Origin: an uncultured Bacteroidota bacterium
GTDB lineage: Bacteria > Bacteroidota > Rhodothermia > Rhodothermales > UBA10348
Direction of reading: 5' to 3'
NCBI GenBank assembly: GCA_937877085.1
Contig: CALEEY010000188.1
Span: 1-34,078, forward strand
Length of the DNA stretch: 34,078 nt
Shown piece after piece: positions 9,764-18,908 of this stretch (position 1 is the stretch's first letter; every line of letters begins with the position of its first letter). The translations under genes and the position numbers were made by a program. A model generated the notes under the pieces. The model was not told the DNA's origin. It did not search any database and saw nothing but the letters and a program-made list of their open reading frames with translations.

Positions 9764-10803
9764 GAACGTTTTTAACACATATTGTTTTGGTGTCTCTGTT
9801 ATGCGTTGCCCCCAGCTATGGGCAACGTGTGGAGGCCTTTTTCTCTGCAGATTCGGTAACCGTGGGAGATCGATTCCAATTGACCATGGTTGTTGGGCAT
9901 GACGGTACCAGAAGCGCGCAATTTCCGCACAGTCTGCTTCCTGATTCCCTAAAATTGGTCAATGCGCCGTTTACTCTGGGGGATTTTGAAATTCTATCGG
10001 TTCTCCAGCAGGGAGGGCGACCATACGAACGAGGCGGCCGAATCGACTCTGTCGTTTACGAAGTAACTACTTTTGCCCTCGATTCTGCTCGGGTGGCTGG
10101 CATTCCATTTGGGCTCTCAACGGAGACCGATACCCTTTTTGGAATGTCGCCCGCCATGGTGCTCAGAATAGGATCTCTCGTTCCTGAGGATGCCACCGAA
10201 ATCAAGGATTTGATGCCGTTGGCTGAATTTAAGCCCTCGTGGTGGCCATGGATTCTGGGCGCTTTAGCCCTGCTGACCATTGCGGCATTGCTCTGGTGGT
10301 GGCGTAAACGTCAAACCCAAGCGCAAGGGGACGAACCAACGGTTGTCACCGAAACGCCTGCTTACGACGAAGCCTTGTCACGGCTTGCTGGGCTGGAGCA
10401 GTATGACCTTAACGATCCTACTTCCGTCAAGCCGTTCTATATAGAGTTGACAGACATTCTTAGAACCTATGTAGGTCGACGGGTGCACGTACCCGCTTTG
10501 GAATCGACTACCAGAGAATTATTGGACCGATTGAAAGCTTCCGCAGAAGGTAAATACGTTCCTACGGATGTGATAGCTGAAATCGACGAGGTCCTCTCGC
10601 AAGCCGACTTGGTAAAATTCGCCGATCTTCGCCCGATTTTGGAGCAGTCACGAGCGATGGTTATAGAAACTCGAGAAGCCATTGATGGCACGGAAACGGC
10701 CTTTCGCAAGCGGGAAGAATTGAGACGAGCCGAGGAGATGGAACGGCTAAAAGCAGCGCAGTATGCTCCTTCTGAAGCGGCGCTGCAAGAGGAGGAGGAC
10801 TAA
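9760..10803 (+). CDS. Bat-operon membrane protein of unknown function (signal peptide, extracytoplasmic domain, one TM helix WWPWILGALALLTIAALLWWW, cytoplasmic tail)
   Basis: TTG start overlaps the DUF58 stop by 4 nt. It lies between DUF58 and BatA, where a DUF4381-like gene is often found. Product assignment rests on context and topology only. Confidence 0.7.
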   Translation: MRTFLTHIVLVSLLCVAPSYGQRVEAFFSADSVTVGDRFQLTMVVGHDGTRSAQFPHSLLPDSLKLVNAPFTLGDFEILSVLQQGGRPYERGGRIDSVVYEVTTFALDSARVAGIPFGLSTETDTLFGMSPAMVLRIGSLVPEDATEIKDLMPLAEFKPSWWPWILGALALLTIAALLWWWRKRQTQAQGDEPTVVTETPAYDEALSRLAGLEQYDLNDPTSVKPFYIELTDILRTYVGRRVHVPALESTTRELLDRLKASAEGKYVPTDVIAEIDEVLSQADLVKFADLRPILEQSRAMVIETREAIDGTETAFRKREELRRAEEMERLKAAQYAPSEAALQEEED

Positions 10804-10806
10804 ATC

Positions 10807-11790
10807 ATGACATTTGCGCAGCCTTATTGGTTGATACTTTTAGTTTTTATTCCCCTCGTGGCTTGGAGATCGTGGAGAACGGCTTCGATTCGTGGGGGAA
10901 TGCGGTTTAGTTTTACGCAAGCCATTAGCCAATCTCACTCGACTTGGAAGACCCGGCTGCGTTGGCTTCCATCGACCCTCCGCGTGAGCGGAATGACGTT
11001 GGCCATCTTAGCCATGGCACGTCCACAGAACATGAATGTGATCCAAGAACGCTTTGCGGAAGGGGTCGACATCATGATGGTGCTCGACACGTCCACTTCG
11101 ATGCGAGCCGAAGACTTTCGCCCGAACCGATTTGAAGCAGCTAAAGCGGTGGGTACCGAGTTTATTCAGGGTAGAACTTCTGACCGAGTGGGCTTAATTG
11201 TGTTTGCTGCCAACGCCTATACGCAAGCTCCACTAACGCTTGACTACGCGTTTTTGACGCAGATGCTTGCGGAGGTCGAAGTAGGGGTTATTGAGGACGG
11301 AACGGCTATTGGGACCGCTTTGGCCATGGCTGTCAACCGACTCAAGGACACTGAGGCCAAAAGCAAAGTCGTCATCCTGCTTACGGACGGTCAGAATAAT
11401 AGGGGTGAACTAAGTCCCGAGACAGCTGCAGAAGTTGCCAAAACCCTCGGCGTCCGCGTGTATGCAATCGGCGTCGGACAATACGGTGAGGCGCCGTTCG
11501 TCGTGGATCATCCGTTTGCGGGTCGTCAACGGCGCATGGTTCCGGTCGAGATTGACGAGGAAATGTTGCAGGCGGTTGCCGATATGACGGGCGGTAAATA
11601 TTTCAGAGCTACGAATAATCGAGCCTTGCAAGATATTTACAACCAAATCGGCGAGTTAGAAAAGACCAAGATTGAGGAGCGAGTGTATACCGATTTCGAA
11701 GAGCAGTATCCTCTTTTTCTATTTCCAGGTTTGGGTCTACTGTTTCTGGAAGTGCTACTTGCCACTACAATTTTTAGGCGTTTTCCATAA
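10807..11790 (+). CDS. batA: VWA domain-containing BatA-like protein
   Basis: VDIMMVLDTSTSMRAEDFRPNRFEAAK (MIDAS DxSxS), VGLIVFAANAYTQAPLTLDY, VVILLTDGQNNRGELSP, with N- and C-terminal TM segments. Confidence 0.93.
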   Translation: MTFAQPYWLILLVFIPLVAWRSWRTASIRGGMRFSFTQAISQSHSTWKTRLRWLPSTLRVSGMTLAILAMARPQNMNVIQERFAEGVDIMMVLDTSTSMRAEDFRPNRFEAAKAVGTEFIQGRTSDRVGLIVFAANAYTQAPLTLDYAFLTQMLAEVEVGVIEDGTAIGTALAMAVNRLKDTEAKSKVVILLTDGQNNRGELSPETAAEVAKTLGVRVYAIGVGQYGEAPFVVDHPFAGRQRRMVPVEIDEEMLQAVADMTGGKYFRATNNRALQDIYNQIGELEKTKIEERVYTDFEEQYPLFLFPGLGLLFLEVLLATTIFRRFP

Positions 11791-12830
11791 TGGCGTGGCT
11801 TAATCCAACATATTTCTGGACGCTAGTTTTCGTTCCACTCGTAGCAGCCTTGTTTTTCATGGCCGCTTGGCGCAGAACGCTGTTGTCCAAGCGTTTTGGC
11901 GACAAAGAATTGGTAGCCCGATTAACCGCTACCATTAGCAAAAGGCGCCGTCGGTGGAAGGCGGCGCTACGAGTTAGCGGTGTTTTATTGTTGGCATTGG
12001 CGCTGATTGGCCCACGGTTCGGTACGCAACTACGCGAAGTCAAAAGAGAAGGCATCGATTTAGTCATTGCGCTGGACGTCTCCGCTTCGATGATGGCCGA
12101 AGACATCGCCCCCAATCGATTGTCTAGAGCGAAGAACGAAATTAAAAACCTCGTCGGCGAACTTAAAGGGGATCGCATAAGCCTGGTTACGTTCGCAGGG
12201 GACGCTTTTATTCAATGTCCGTTGACCACCGACTACGGCGCTTTGCGGCTTTTCTTGGACGTTGCCGATCCTTCGCTAATACCAACCCCGGGTACGGACT
12301 TTGGAGCCGCATTAAAGATGGCTATTCAGGCTTTTGAAGCGCCTTCTGGCGACCCCGACCAAGAAGTAAGAACCAAGGCCGTGCTCTTCGTCTCGGATGG
12401 AGAGAATCACGTCGCGGATCTTGAAGCCATTGTCGAGGAAGCTAGACAGTCCAATATTGTTCTTTATTCCGCTGGCGTCGGAGAGACCGAAGGGGCACCG
12501 ATACCGGAATATCGAAATGGACGACGGGTAGACTACAAGAAAGATCGAGCGGGAGCCGTGGTTACCACGAAATTGGAAGAAGCGGTTTTACAGGATCTAG
12601 CTCGTAATGGAAGCTATTTCAGAATAGCCAAGACATCGAGTTCACTTCCCAGAATTACAGCCGCTTTGGCACAACTCGATAAAACAGCCTATGGGGCTGA
12701 AGAATTTGAAGAGTACGAAGAACGTTTTCAATGGCCTTTGTTACTGGGCCTCGTACTCCTGTTCGCTGAATGGGCCATCCCGGACCGTATTCGGATCAAA
12801 TCGGGGCTAACGCCCCGTGACGAAGCATAA
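11790..12830 (+). CDS. batB: VWA domain-containing BatB-like protein
   Basis: IDLVIALDVSASMMAEDIAPNRLSRAK, ISLVTFAGDAFIQCPLTTDYGALRLFLD, AVLFVSDGENHV. Start overlaps the batA stop (TAATG). Confidence 0.93.
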   Translation: MAWLNPTYFWTLVFVPLVAALFFMAAWRRTLLSKRFGDKELVARLTATISKRRRRWKAALRVSGVLLLALALIGPRFGTQLREVKREGIDLVIALDVSASMMAEDIAPNRLSRAKNEIKNLVGELKGDRISLVTFAGDAFIQCPLTTDYGALRLFLDVADPSLIPTPGTDFGAALKMAIQAFEAPSGDPDQEVRTKAVLFVSDGENHVADLEAIVEEARQSNIVLYSAGVGETEGAPIPEYRNGRRVDYKKDRAGAVVTTKLEEAVLQDLARNGSYFRIAKTSSSLPRITAALAQLDKTAYGAEEFEEYEERFQWPLLLGLVLLFAEWAIPDRIRIKSGLTPRDEA

Positions 12831-12886
12831 ATGAAAACGTTATGCGCCTCTAACCGTACAATGACGAACTCCATCCTGAACTACAC

Positions 12887-13642
12887 ATGATTCGCTCCAT
12901 TGCTTTTTTGCTTTTTGCAACCCTCCTTTTCGGTCCGGGCGACGGAAAGAAAAAAGGACGTAAAGGCAATGCCCTTTACGCTCAAGAACAGTATGCCGAG
13001 GCTATTGAAGAGTTTAGACTGGGGGTTTCTGCCGTATCGGAAGCCGGACCAGGTCCGGTGTACTCGGGTCTCCTCAACAATCTAGGCGCATCGCTTTATC
13101 GTACAGGAGACACTGAACAGGCTGGTATTGCATTCTCTGGCGCGGCCCAAATGGCCAACACGCCTGCAGACTTAGTCCGAGCTAGTTATAATGCTGGAAA
13201 TGCCGCTGCAACCGGAAAACAGCTTGAACAGGCTTTGGCTCATTATAGACGGGCACTTCTGTCAGATCCAACGAATGCCGATGCTAAATTCAACTATGAG
13301 TTTGTGAAGCGCCAATTGGAAGAGCAGCAAAAACAGGAGCAGCAGCAAGACAAACAGAATCAAGACGAAAATAAAGAGAACGAAGATCAGCAAAAAAGCG
13401 ATCAAGATCAGGAAAGCGACAAAGAAAATCAGGACCAGAAGCAACAACAGGATCAGCAAGACTCCCAAGACCAGAATCAGGAGCAGCAAGAACAGCAGCA
13501 GCAAGATCAGCAGGATCCTACAAAAATGAGTCAACAGGAGGCCGAACGAATCCTCGATGCCCTCCAAAACGAAGAAGAACAGTTATTAAGGCAGGTTCAG
13601 AAATTAAAAACACGCCCGCGGCGTGTTGAAAAAGATTGGTAA
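12887..13642 (+). CDS. batC: TPR protein with Q/D/E/K-rich low-complexity C-terminus, BatC-like
   Basis: TPR-like NALYAQEQYAEAIEEFRLG and ASYNAGNAAATGKQLEQALAHYRRALLSDPTNADAKFNYEFVKRQLEEQQ, followed by a Gln/Asp/Glu/Lys-rich tail. Positioned between batB and batD. Confidence 0.88.
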   Translation: MIRSIAFLLFATLLFGPGDGKKKGRKGNALYAQEQYAEAIEEFRLGVSAVSEAGPGPVYSGLLNNLGASLYRTGDTEQAGIAFSGAAQMANTPADLVRASYNAGNAAATGKQLEQALAHYRRALLSDPTNADAKFNYEFVKRQLEEQQKQEQQQDKQNQDENKENEDQQKSDQDQESDKENQDQKQQQDQQDSQDQNQEQQEQQQQDQQDPTKMSQQEAERILDALQNEEEQLLRQVQKLKTRPRRVEKDW

Positions 13643-15501
13643 TGAGGGAGACATTCTATCGTTTTTTTGGGGTCCTTTTGGTGGGGATCCTGACTAGTTC
13701 GTCCCTGGTGGTTGCCCAAACCACCAATGTCGACGAGTCCGTGAGTGCTAAATCTATTGGCACGGAAGAAACCGTTACGTACACCATAAACGTCAGCGGA
13801 TCGGACGGTACAGACCTGGAAGTTCCTACGGCTCCTGTCGCAGAGGGCCTGACGCTCATTCAGTCTCTTCCAAGCACGCAACGAAGCGTATCAATTGTCA
13901 ACGGCCAAATGTCCCAGAGCTTTAGCTTCAGCTGGATCTATCGACCCACACGGGAAGGAAACGCCACCATTGCGGCCACTTCGGTGAAAGTGGGCAATAA
14001 AGAATTTCACACCGCCCCCTTGACGGTTACCGTTGTTCCTCAAGCACAGCGCCCTCCACCTCGTCGGCAAGTCGATCCGTTCAGTTCGCTTTTTGGAAAC
14101 ACGGTCGACCAGACACCCGAACCGCCCCAGGCTCCTAATGACACGGATATTTTCATCCGCGCCATTCCAACGGCCCGATCGGCTTACCAAGGAGAACAGG
14201 TCATTATCGAATACCAACTCTTTTTTAGAGAGGGCATCCAGCTACGGCAAAGCCGCCTGACGGACAGCTGGGACGCAGAGGGCTTTTGGAGAGAGGAATT
14301 GGACGTTGAAACGAGGCCAATTCCTCGTATTGTGGTAGAAAATGGCCTTCGATACAACTCCATTGTCTTAAAACGGGCTGCCGTATTTCCAACCCGAGCC
14401 GGCAAAATGAGTGTGGATCCGCTTAAAATTGAAAGCGAAGCTATGTTGCCTTTTGGCAACCGCGATCCTTTTCAGTCCATGTTTTCACTTCGGAATCGAT
14501 TTTCCCAAGTGCAGTTGGCTTCGCCCCGGGTTTCTATAGACGCGCGTCCGCTTCCAGCGGACGCGCCACCCAGCTTCAACGGAGCCGTGGGCAAGTACGC
14601 TATGACGGTAACCACCGATCGTACAAACATCAAAGTCGGTGAGTCCATTCAACTGAGCATTACCATCGCTGGAAGGGGCAATTTGGCCACTTTGAGTTCT
14701 CCAACCTTTGTGGTTCCTAATTCCTTTGACCTGTACGATCCTGAAGTATCCTCCATCATAGACCGCTCAGGTAGAGAAATTGTCGGAAGTAAAACCTTCC
14801 GATATGTGCTTATTCCCCGGTCAAACGGCTCGTTTGAAATACCGCCCATCGAGTTCAGTCATTTTGACACCGATTCCAACACCTATAAAACCTCAAAAAC
14901 CGATATCACACCGATTACGGTTTCGGGAACGGCAACAACTCCAGATGTGGTGGTTGCCACCACCAACGGCATGCCGGTCGACGATTTTGCGCCTCTGTTC
15001 ACCTCCTCTTCCGAATGGAAAAAAGCGAATCCGGGCTCGCTTCACGATGCGTATTGGGTATATCTGCTGCTATTTTTCCCTTCGGTCATTTTGGTGATGA
15101 CCGTAGTGGTTAAAAGACGTCGTGACAAGTTTACTCAAAACGTGTCCTGGGCCAGAGGCAGACGCGCTCATCCACTGAGCAAAAAACATCTGAAACAAGC
15201 CACTTCACTTTTGGCGTCAGGTAATGTATCCGGATACTATGAAGAGTTAGAACGAGCTGTTCTTGGGTTCATTGGAAATCGACTAGACGTTGCCGAACGG
15301 GGACTGACCAGAGAAAAGCTGGACGGCATGCTAGCTGCGAACGGCGTCGACCTTGAACTGCGTAACCGGCTTCGGAAGCTTTTAGACGCCTGCGATATGG
15401 GGCGTTTTGCGCCATCCTCCGTAACCCCAGAAAACATGGAATCGGCCCTCGATGAAGCTTCGTCTATCATTCCTGATGTTGATGAACAAACAGCTCCATG
15501 A
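13642..15501 (+). CDS. batD: BatD-like oxygen tolerance protein
   Basis: Signal peptide, repeated Ig-like beta domains (SVSAKSIGTEETVTYTINVSG..., DIFIRAIPTARSAYQGEQVIIEYQLFFR...), C-terminal TM. ATG 13642 overlaps the batC TAA and is preferred over the TTG at 13636 in the ORF track. Confidence 0.9.
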   Translation: MRETFYRFFGVLLVGILTSSSLVVAQTTNVDESVSAKSIGTEETVTYTINVSGSDGTDLEVPTAPVAEGLTLIQSLPSTQRSVSIVNGQMSQSFSFSWIYRPTREGNATIAATSVKVGNKEFHTAPLTVTVVPQAQRPPPRRQVDPFSSLFGNTVDQTPEPPQAPNDTDIFIRAIPTARSAYQGEQVIIEYQLFFREGIQLRQSRLTDSWDAEGFWREELDVETRPIPRIVVENGLRYNSIVLKRAAVFPTRAGKMSVDPLKIESEAMLPFGNRDPFQSMFSLRNRFSQVQLASPRVSIDARPLPADAPPSFNGAVGKYAMTVTTDRTNIKVGESIQLSITIAGRGNLATLSSPTFVVPNSFDLYDPEVSSIIDRSGREIVGSKTFRYVLIPRSNGSFEIPPIEFSHFDTDSNTYKTSKTDITPITVSGTATTPDVVVATTNGMPVDDFAPLFTSSSEWKKANPGSLHDAYWVYLLLFFPSVILVMTVVVKRRRDKFTQNVSWARGRRAHPLSKKHLKQATSLLASGNVSGYYEELERAVLGFIGNRLDVAERGLTREKLDGMLAANGVDLELRNRLRKLLDACDMGRFAPSSVTPENMESALDEASSIIPDVDEQTAP

Positions 15502-16295
15502 ATGTGATGCGTAACGTAGGAAGCCTCTTTTTACTGCTTTTGGCCGTTATCACGCCATCTAACTCCGCTGCTTTTCAGTCGGAGACGAATCCGATGTCGC
15601 TTGAAAACGCCGTGCGATCGTTTGACGAGGGTACGGTCCATCTGCTAGATGGGAATTTTCTAGCCGCAATCCAACAGTACTCACAGGCTGACGAAGCTGG
15701 CTGGGTTTCGGCTGAACTATACTACAATATGGGCCTTGCCTATCACCGTTCGAACAAATTTGGACTGGCGGTTCTCTATCTAGAAAAAGCCAAACGATTG
15801 GCCCCTGAAGATGTTAAAATAGTACACTCGTTGAGTGTCGCCAGTCATCGCCAGGCCGATCGCTTTTCACAACTACCCGATCCCTTCTGGCAGAAAACCC
15901 ACCTGTGGCTAGCAAATAGATTGCCTTTTGCCGTTGCCTTCTGGATCGGCCTTGCCTTTTGGATCGGTCTAGTTGGGTTAATTATTGGAAAGCTGCTCTT
16001 TCAGCTACATGGAGACTGGTGGCGACGGGCTAGGATCTTATTGGGTTCTGTTTCTTTTTGTCTCATCTTCTACGCCTTAACCACATCTGCCTGGCCTCCT
16101 ATTGAGGAGAGGGCCGTTGTTCTTACGCCAGAGGCCAAGATTCATGAGCTCGCTGATGAGTCCTCTACAGAAGTTTTGATAATCCACGAAGGCTTGGTTA
16201 TTACCGTAAAGACTTCGTCAGCCGATTGGGCTTTTATAGAGGTATCCAACGGATCCAAGGGCTGGGTTTCGTCCGCAGTGTTAGGAACTATCTAA
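15498..16295 (+). CDS. batE: TPR + SH3-like BatE protein
   Basis: TPR region ELYYNMGLAYHRSNKFGLAVLYLEKAKRLAPED, two TM segments, and C-terminal SH3-like IHEGLVITVKTSSADWAFIEVSNGSKGWVSSAVLGTI. ATGA overlap with batD. Confidence 0.88.
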   Translation: MNVMRNVGSLFLLLLAVITPSNSAAFQSETNPMSLENAVRSFDEGTVHLLDGNFLAAIQQYSQADEAGWVSAELYYNMGLAYHRSNKFGLAVLYLEKAKRLAPEDVKIVHSLSVASHRQADRFSQLPDPFWQKTHLWLANRLPFAVAFWIGLAFWIGLVGLIIGKLLFQLHGDWWRRARILLGSVSFCLIFYALTTSAWPPIEERAVVLTPEAKIHELADESSTEVLIIHEGLVITVKTSSADWAFIEVSNGSKGWVSSAVLGTI

Positions 16296-16402
16296 GCCTC
16301 TTTTCGCACACACATAGTCCGCCGAGTTTCCATTCATTATCTTTGGAACCCGGATTTCCCTTCTCTGGGATAGATTCCTCTTCACAACTAGGACCAGACA
16401 AC

Positions 16403-17002
16403 TTGGAACCTCACGTACTGAATAGATCGCGCAAGACCGGCTGGATTGAAGTCGTTTGTGGTTCAATGTTCAGTGGGAAAACCGAAGAACTGATCCGCCG
16501 GATGAAACGAGCCCGGATTGCGCGCCAACGAATAGAAATATTCAAACCGGCGTTGGATACCCGTTTTAGTGGTCTGGATGTGGTTTCGCACGATGAATCG
16601 GCTCTGCAATCGACTCCCGTGACCGCTGCATCACAGATTTTGCTATTGGCAATGGATGCCCAAGTGGTCGGAATCGACGAAGCCCAGTTTTTCGATTCCG
16701 ATCTAATTAATGTGTGCCGAGAATTGGCCAAAGCGGGCAAGCGAGTTATTGTTTGCGGGCTCGACCAAGATTACCTCGGCCAGCCATTTGAACCCGTGCC
16801 CAGCATCATGGCCATCGCTGAATTCGTCACCAAGCTTCACGCCATTTGCGTGGTTTGTGGCGCCCCGGCCAATCATTCCCAGCGACTTGTTAAAGGTCAA
16901 GGACGCGTACTTCTGGGTGCCACAGAATCGTACGAGCCTCGCTGCCGTGAGTGTTTTGATTTGAAGCTATCGTCACAAGAAGTGGACAGTCCATCCGTCT
17001 GA
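16403..17002 (+). CDS. tdk: Thymidine kinase
   Basis: GWIEVVCGSMFSGKTEELIRRMKRARIARQRIEIFKPALDTR (P-loop), VVGIDEAQFFD, VCGLDQDYLGQPFEPVPSIMAIAEFVTKLHAICVVCGAPANHSQR. Start uncertain: TTG 16403 has AGGA about 9 nt upstream; the ORF track uses ATG 16226, which would run through the end of batE. Confidence 0.93.
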   Translation: MEPHVLNRSRKTGWIEVVCGSMFSGKTEELIRRMKRARIARQRIEIFKPALDTRFSGLDVVSHDESALQSTPVTAASQILLLAMDAQVVGIDEAQFFDSDLINVCRELAKAGKRVIVCGLDQDYLGQPFEPVPSIMAIAEFVTKLHAICVVCGAPANHSQRLVKGQGRVLLGATESYEPRCRECFDLKLSSQEVDSPSV

Positions 17003-17012
17003 TCGCGTCTAG

Positions 17013-17031
17013 ACCCGCCCAGAGACCGGGT
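17013..17031. terminator. Candidate hairpin between convergent tdk and the DUF445 gene
   Basis: ACCCG-(9 nt)-CGGGT inverted repeat within the 35-bp convergent gap. No strong T tract. Confidence 0.3.
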
Positions 17032-17037
17032 GCTAGC

Positions 17038-18282
17038 CTATCCTTTCGATTTGGCGCGTAGGCGATAGAGCCCTTCGTCAATCAAAAACAGAATCAATCC
17101 AAATACAGCAAAAGCCAATACCGCCGGGATGGGCTGCCAGATGACCAGTCCGCCAAGTCCGCCCAACGCTCCACCCAAATATTTAATGTAATTCAACTGC
17201 TCGTTGCTGGAGTTCTTAATGAGGTCTTCCAATTTTCCCTCATCGTACGCCATCATGTTGCTCATGACCATTTCATAGATGTCCAGATTTTCAACGAAAC
17301 CCAGTACGACTGTAGTCGCTAAGTTTTCGATGTCTTCCGCTCTTGCCTCAATTTTTTCAGGAATCTTGTCGATAAGCGTGTCTATCTGATCCAGAATTAC
17401 ATCCAGTTGGGTTGGAATCTGGTGAATGGCTTTATCGATTCGCGCTTTGAAGTCGTCTTCGTTTAAGTATCGATAGGCCTTGAGTGCCATTCCCCCAAGC
17501 CCCGCTCCCACATAGGCTTCTATCTTTCCAACCACGAAATCAACAATCTTCAATCGAACTTCGTCGGATGTTAAAACGGTTTGGACATAATCGGCCGTCA
17601 ATATTTTTAATTCCGCCCGAAATGACTCATCCTCCAATACTCCTCGGGTAACCGACATCGCTAGCTCCCGATACTTCGGGATAATTTCCTTCTCCTCGAT
17701 TTTCTTTTTGATGATGTCCTTATTGATCAGCTCCTCGCTCACGGCCGTCGCTAATCGGTAAATCACCCTCTCCCGTTGTGCCGGGATGAGTCCCTGGCCA
17801 AACAAAGGGCGTTGTTTGCGAGGGTTGAACAACATGGTGATGGCCACCCAGTTCGTAAGGAAGCCAATCAATCCGCTCACAGAAACAATTCTCACAAGCC
17901 CATCGAGTGCAAACGTCTTTCCAAAAGCGGACATAGACATCCCATCAAAATCCCAGAGAAAGGAACCCGCAAACAGTAAAAAAAGCACCCATGGAATGGC
18001 ACGTAAAACGGGAAGAAGAGACGCGTGCCCCCCTTCCATACGAATCGGCGCCTGGTGGTCCTTATCAGAGGGCCCAGAATCAGGGAGATGGGCCTTGATG
18101 TATTTCGTGAGCAAGGCACGAAAGTCTTCTGCCCGCGCGCGAGTCATCTGCTTGGCTTCAACGACGCTTAGTCCTTGCGGTTGGCCCTCTTCGTCGGGCG
18201 TTTGACCATGCGACGTCTCCGATCCTGCTTGATCATCGAAATCGATTGCTGAAAATGGATCGGTGTCTTCTGTGGCCATCAA
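17038..18282 (-). CDS. DUF445 family membrane protein
   Basis: GLIGFLTNWVAITMLFNPRKQRPLFGQGLIPAQRERVIYRLATAVSEEL is the DUF445 signature. Hydrophobic segments at both ends. Confidence 0.9.
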   Translation of the reverse strand: MMATEDTDPFSAIDFDDQAGSETSHGQTPDEEGQPQGLSVVEAKQMTRARAEDFRALLTKYIKAHLPDSGPSDKDHQAPIRMEGGHASLLPVLRAIPWVLFLLFAGSFLWDFDGMSMSAFGKTFALDGLVRIVSVSGLIGFLTNWVAITMLFNPRKQRPLFGQGLIPAQRERVIYRLATAVSEELINKDIIKKKIEEKEIIPKYRELAMSVTRGVLEDESFRAELKILTADYVQTVLTSDEVRLKIVDFVVGKIEAYVGAGLGGMALKAYRYLNEDDFKARIDKAIHQIPTQLDVILDQIDTLIDKIPEKIEARAEDIENLATTVVLGFVENLDIYEMVMSNMMAYDEGKLEDLIKNSSNEQLNYIKYLGGALGGLGGLVIWQPIPAVLAFAVFGLILFLIDEGLYRLRAKSKG

Positions 18283-18331
18283 ACAAATGAAATTTAAAAT
18301 TTCTACAAGCGTAGTCGGACGTAGTTAGGCC

Positions 18332-18892
18332 CTACTGAGTTGCAAAGCCTAGCCGAGTTGCAGCAACTTGCATTCCAGAAATCACGTTAGCAATGTGTTG
18401 ATTCAGCTCCAAGCCCAATCCGTCGGCACCATTTCGAATGTCTTCCCGGCTTACAGCCGCTGCAAACGGCTTATCCTTCAATTTCTTGGTTACCGATTTG
18501 GGCGACATACCTTCCAGTCCGGTCGGGCGGACGTAGGCGACGGCCATAATAAATCCTGCCAGTTCATCGACTGCGAACAGCGTCTTAGCTATTCGTGAGA
18601 TCCTGGCCGTTTGCGTATGATTGGCGTGGCCCATGATGGCCTCCAAAATATCTTCTGAATAGCCCTTTTCCCGAAGCATTTTTACGCCCACAAACGGATG
18701 CTCCTCGAGCGACTGATGCCGCTCGTAGTCCACATCGTGAAGCAGGCCCGCTATACGCCAAGTTTCTTCGTCCTCATCAAACAGCCCGGCATAGTAAGCC
18801 ATGGCAGCCTCAACGGCATATCCATGCCTACGTAGGCTGTCTGTACGTGTCCATTCGTGAAATAGATCGAGCGAATCTTGATAAGACGGCAT
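18332..18892 (-). CDS. HD domain-containing hydrolase
   Basis: HGYAVEAAMAYYAG...EETWRIAGLLHDVDYERHQSLEEHP...AIMGHANHTQTARISRIAKTLFAVDELAGFI: H...HD...H...D arrangement. Confidence 0.9.
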   Translation of the reverse strand: MPSYQDSLDLFHEWTRTDSLRRHGYAVEAAMAYYAGLFDEDEETWRIAGLLHDVDYERHQSLEEHPFVGVKMLREKGYSEDILEAIMGHANHTQTARISRIAKTLFAVDELAGFIMAVAYVRPTGLEGMSPKSVTKKLKDKPFAAAVSREDIRNGADGLGLELNQHIANVISGMQVAATRLGFATQ

Positions 18893-18908
18893 AGTGAGAT
18901 CCTACTAA

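Noticed and set aside
13262-13567. Minus-strand 101-aa leucine-rich hydrophobic ORF
   Set aside because: Antisense artifact of the CAG/CAA-rich glutamine tract of batC (CTG/TTG read as Leu).
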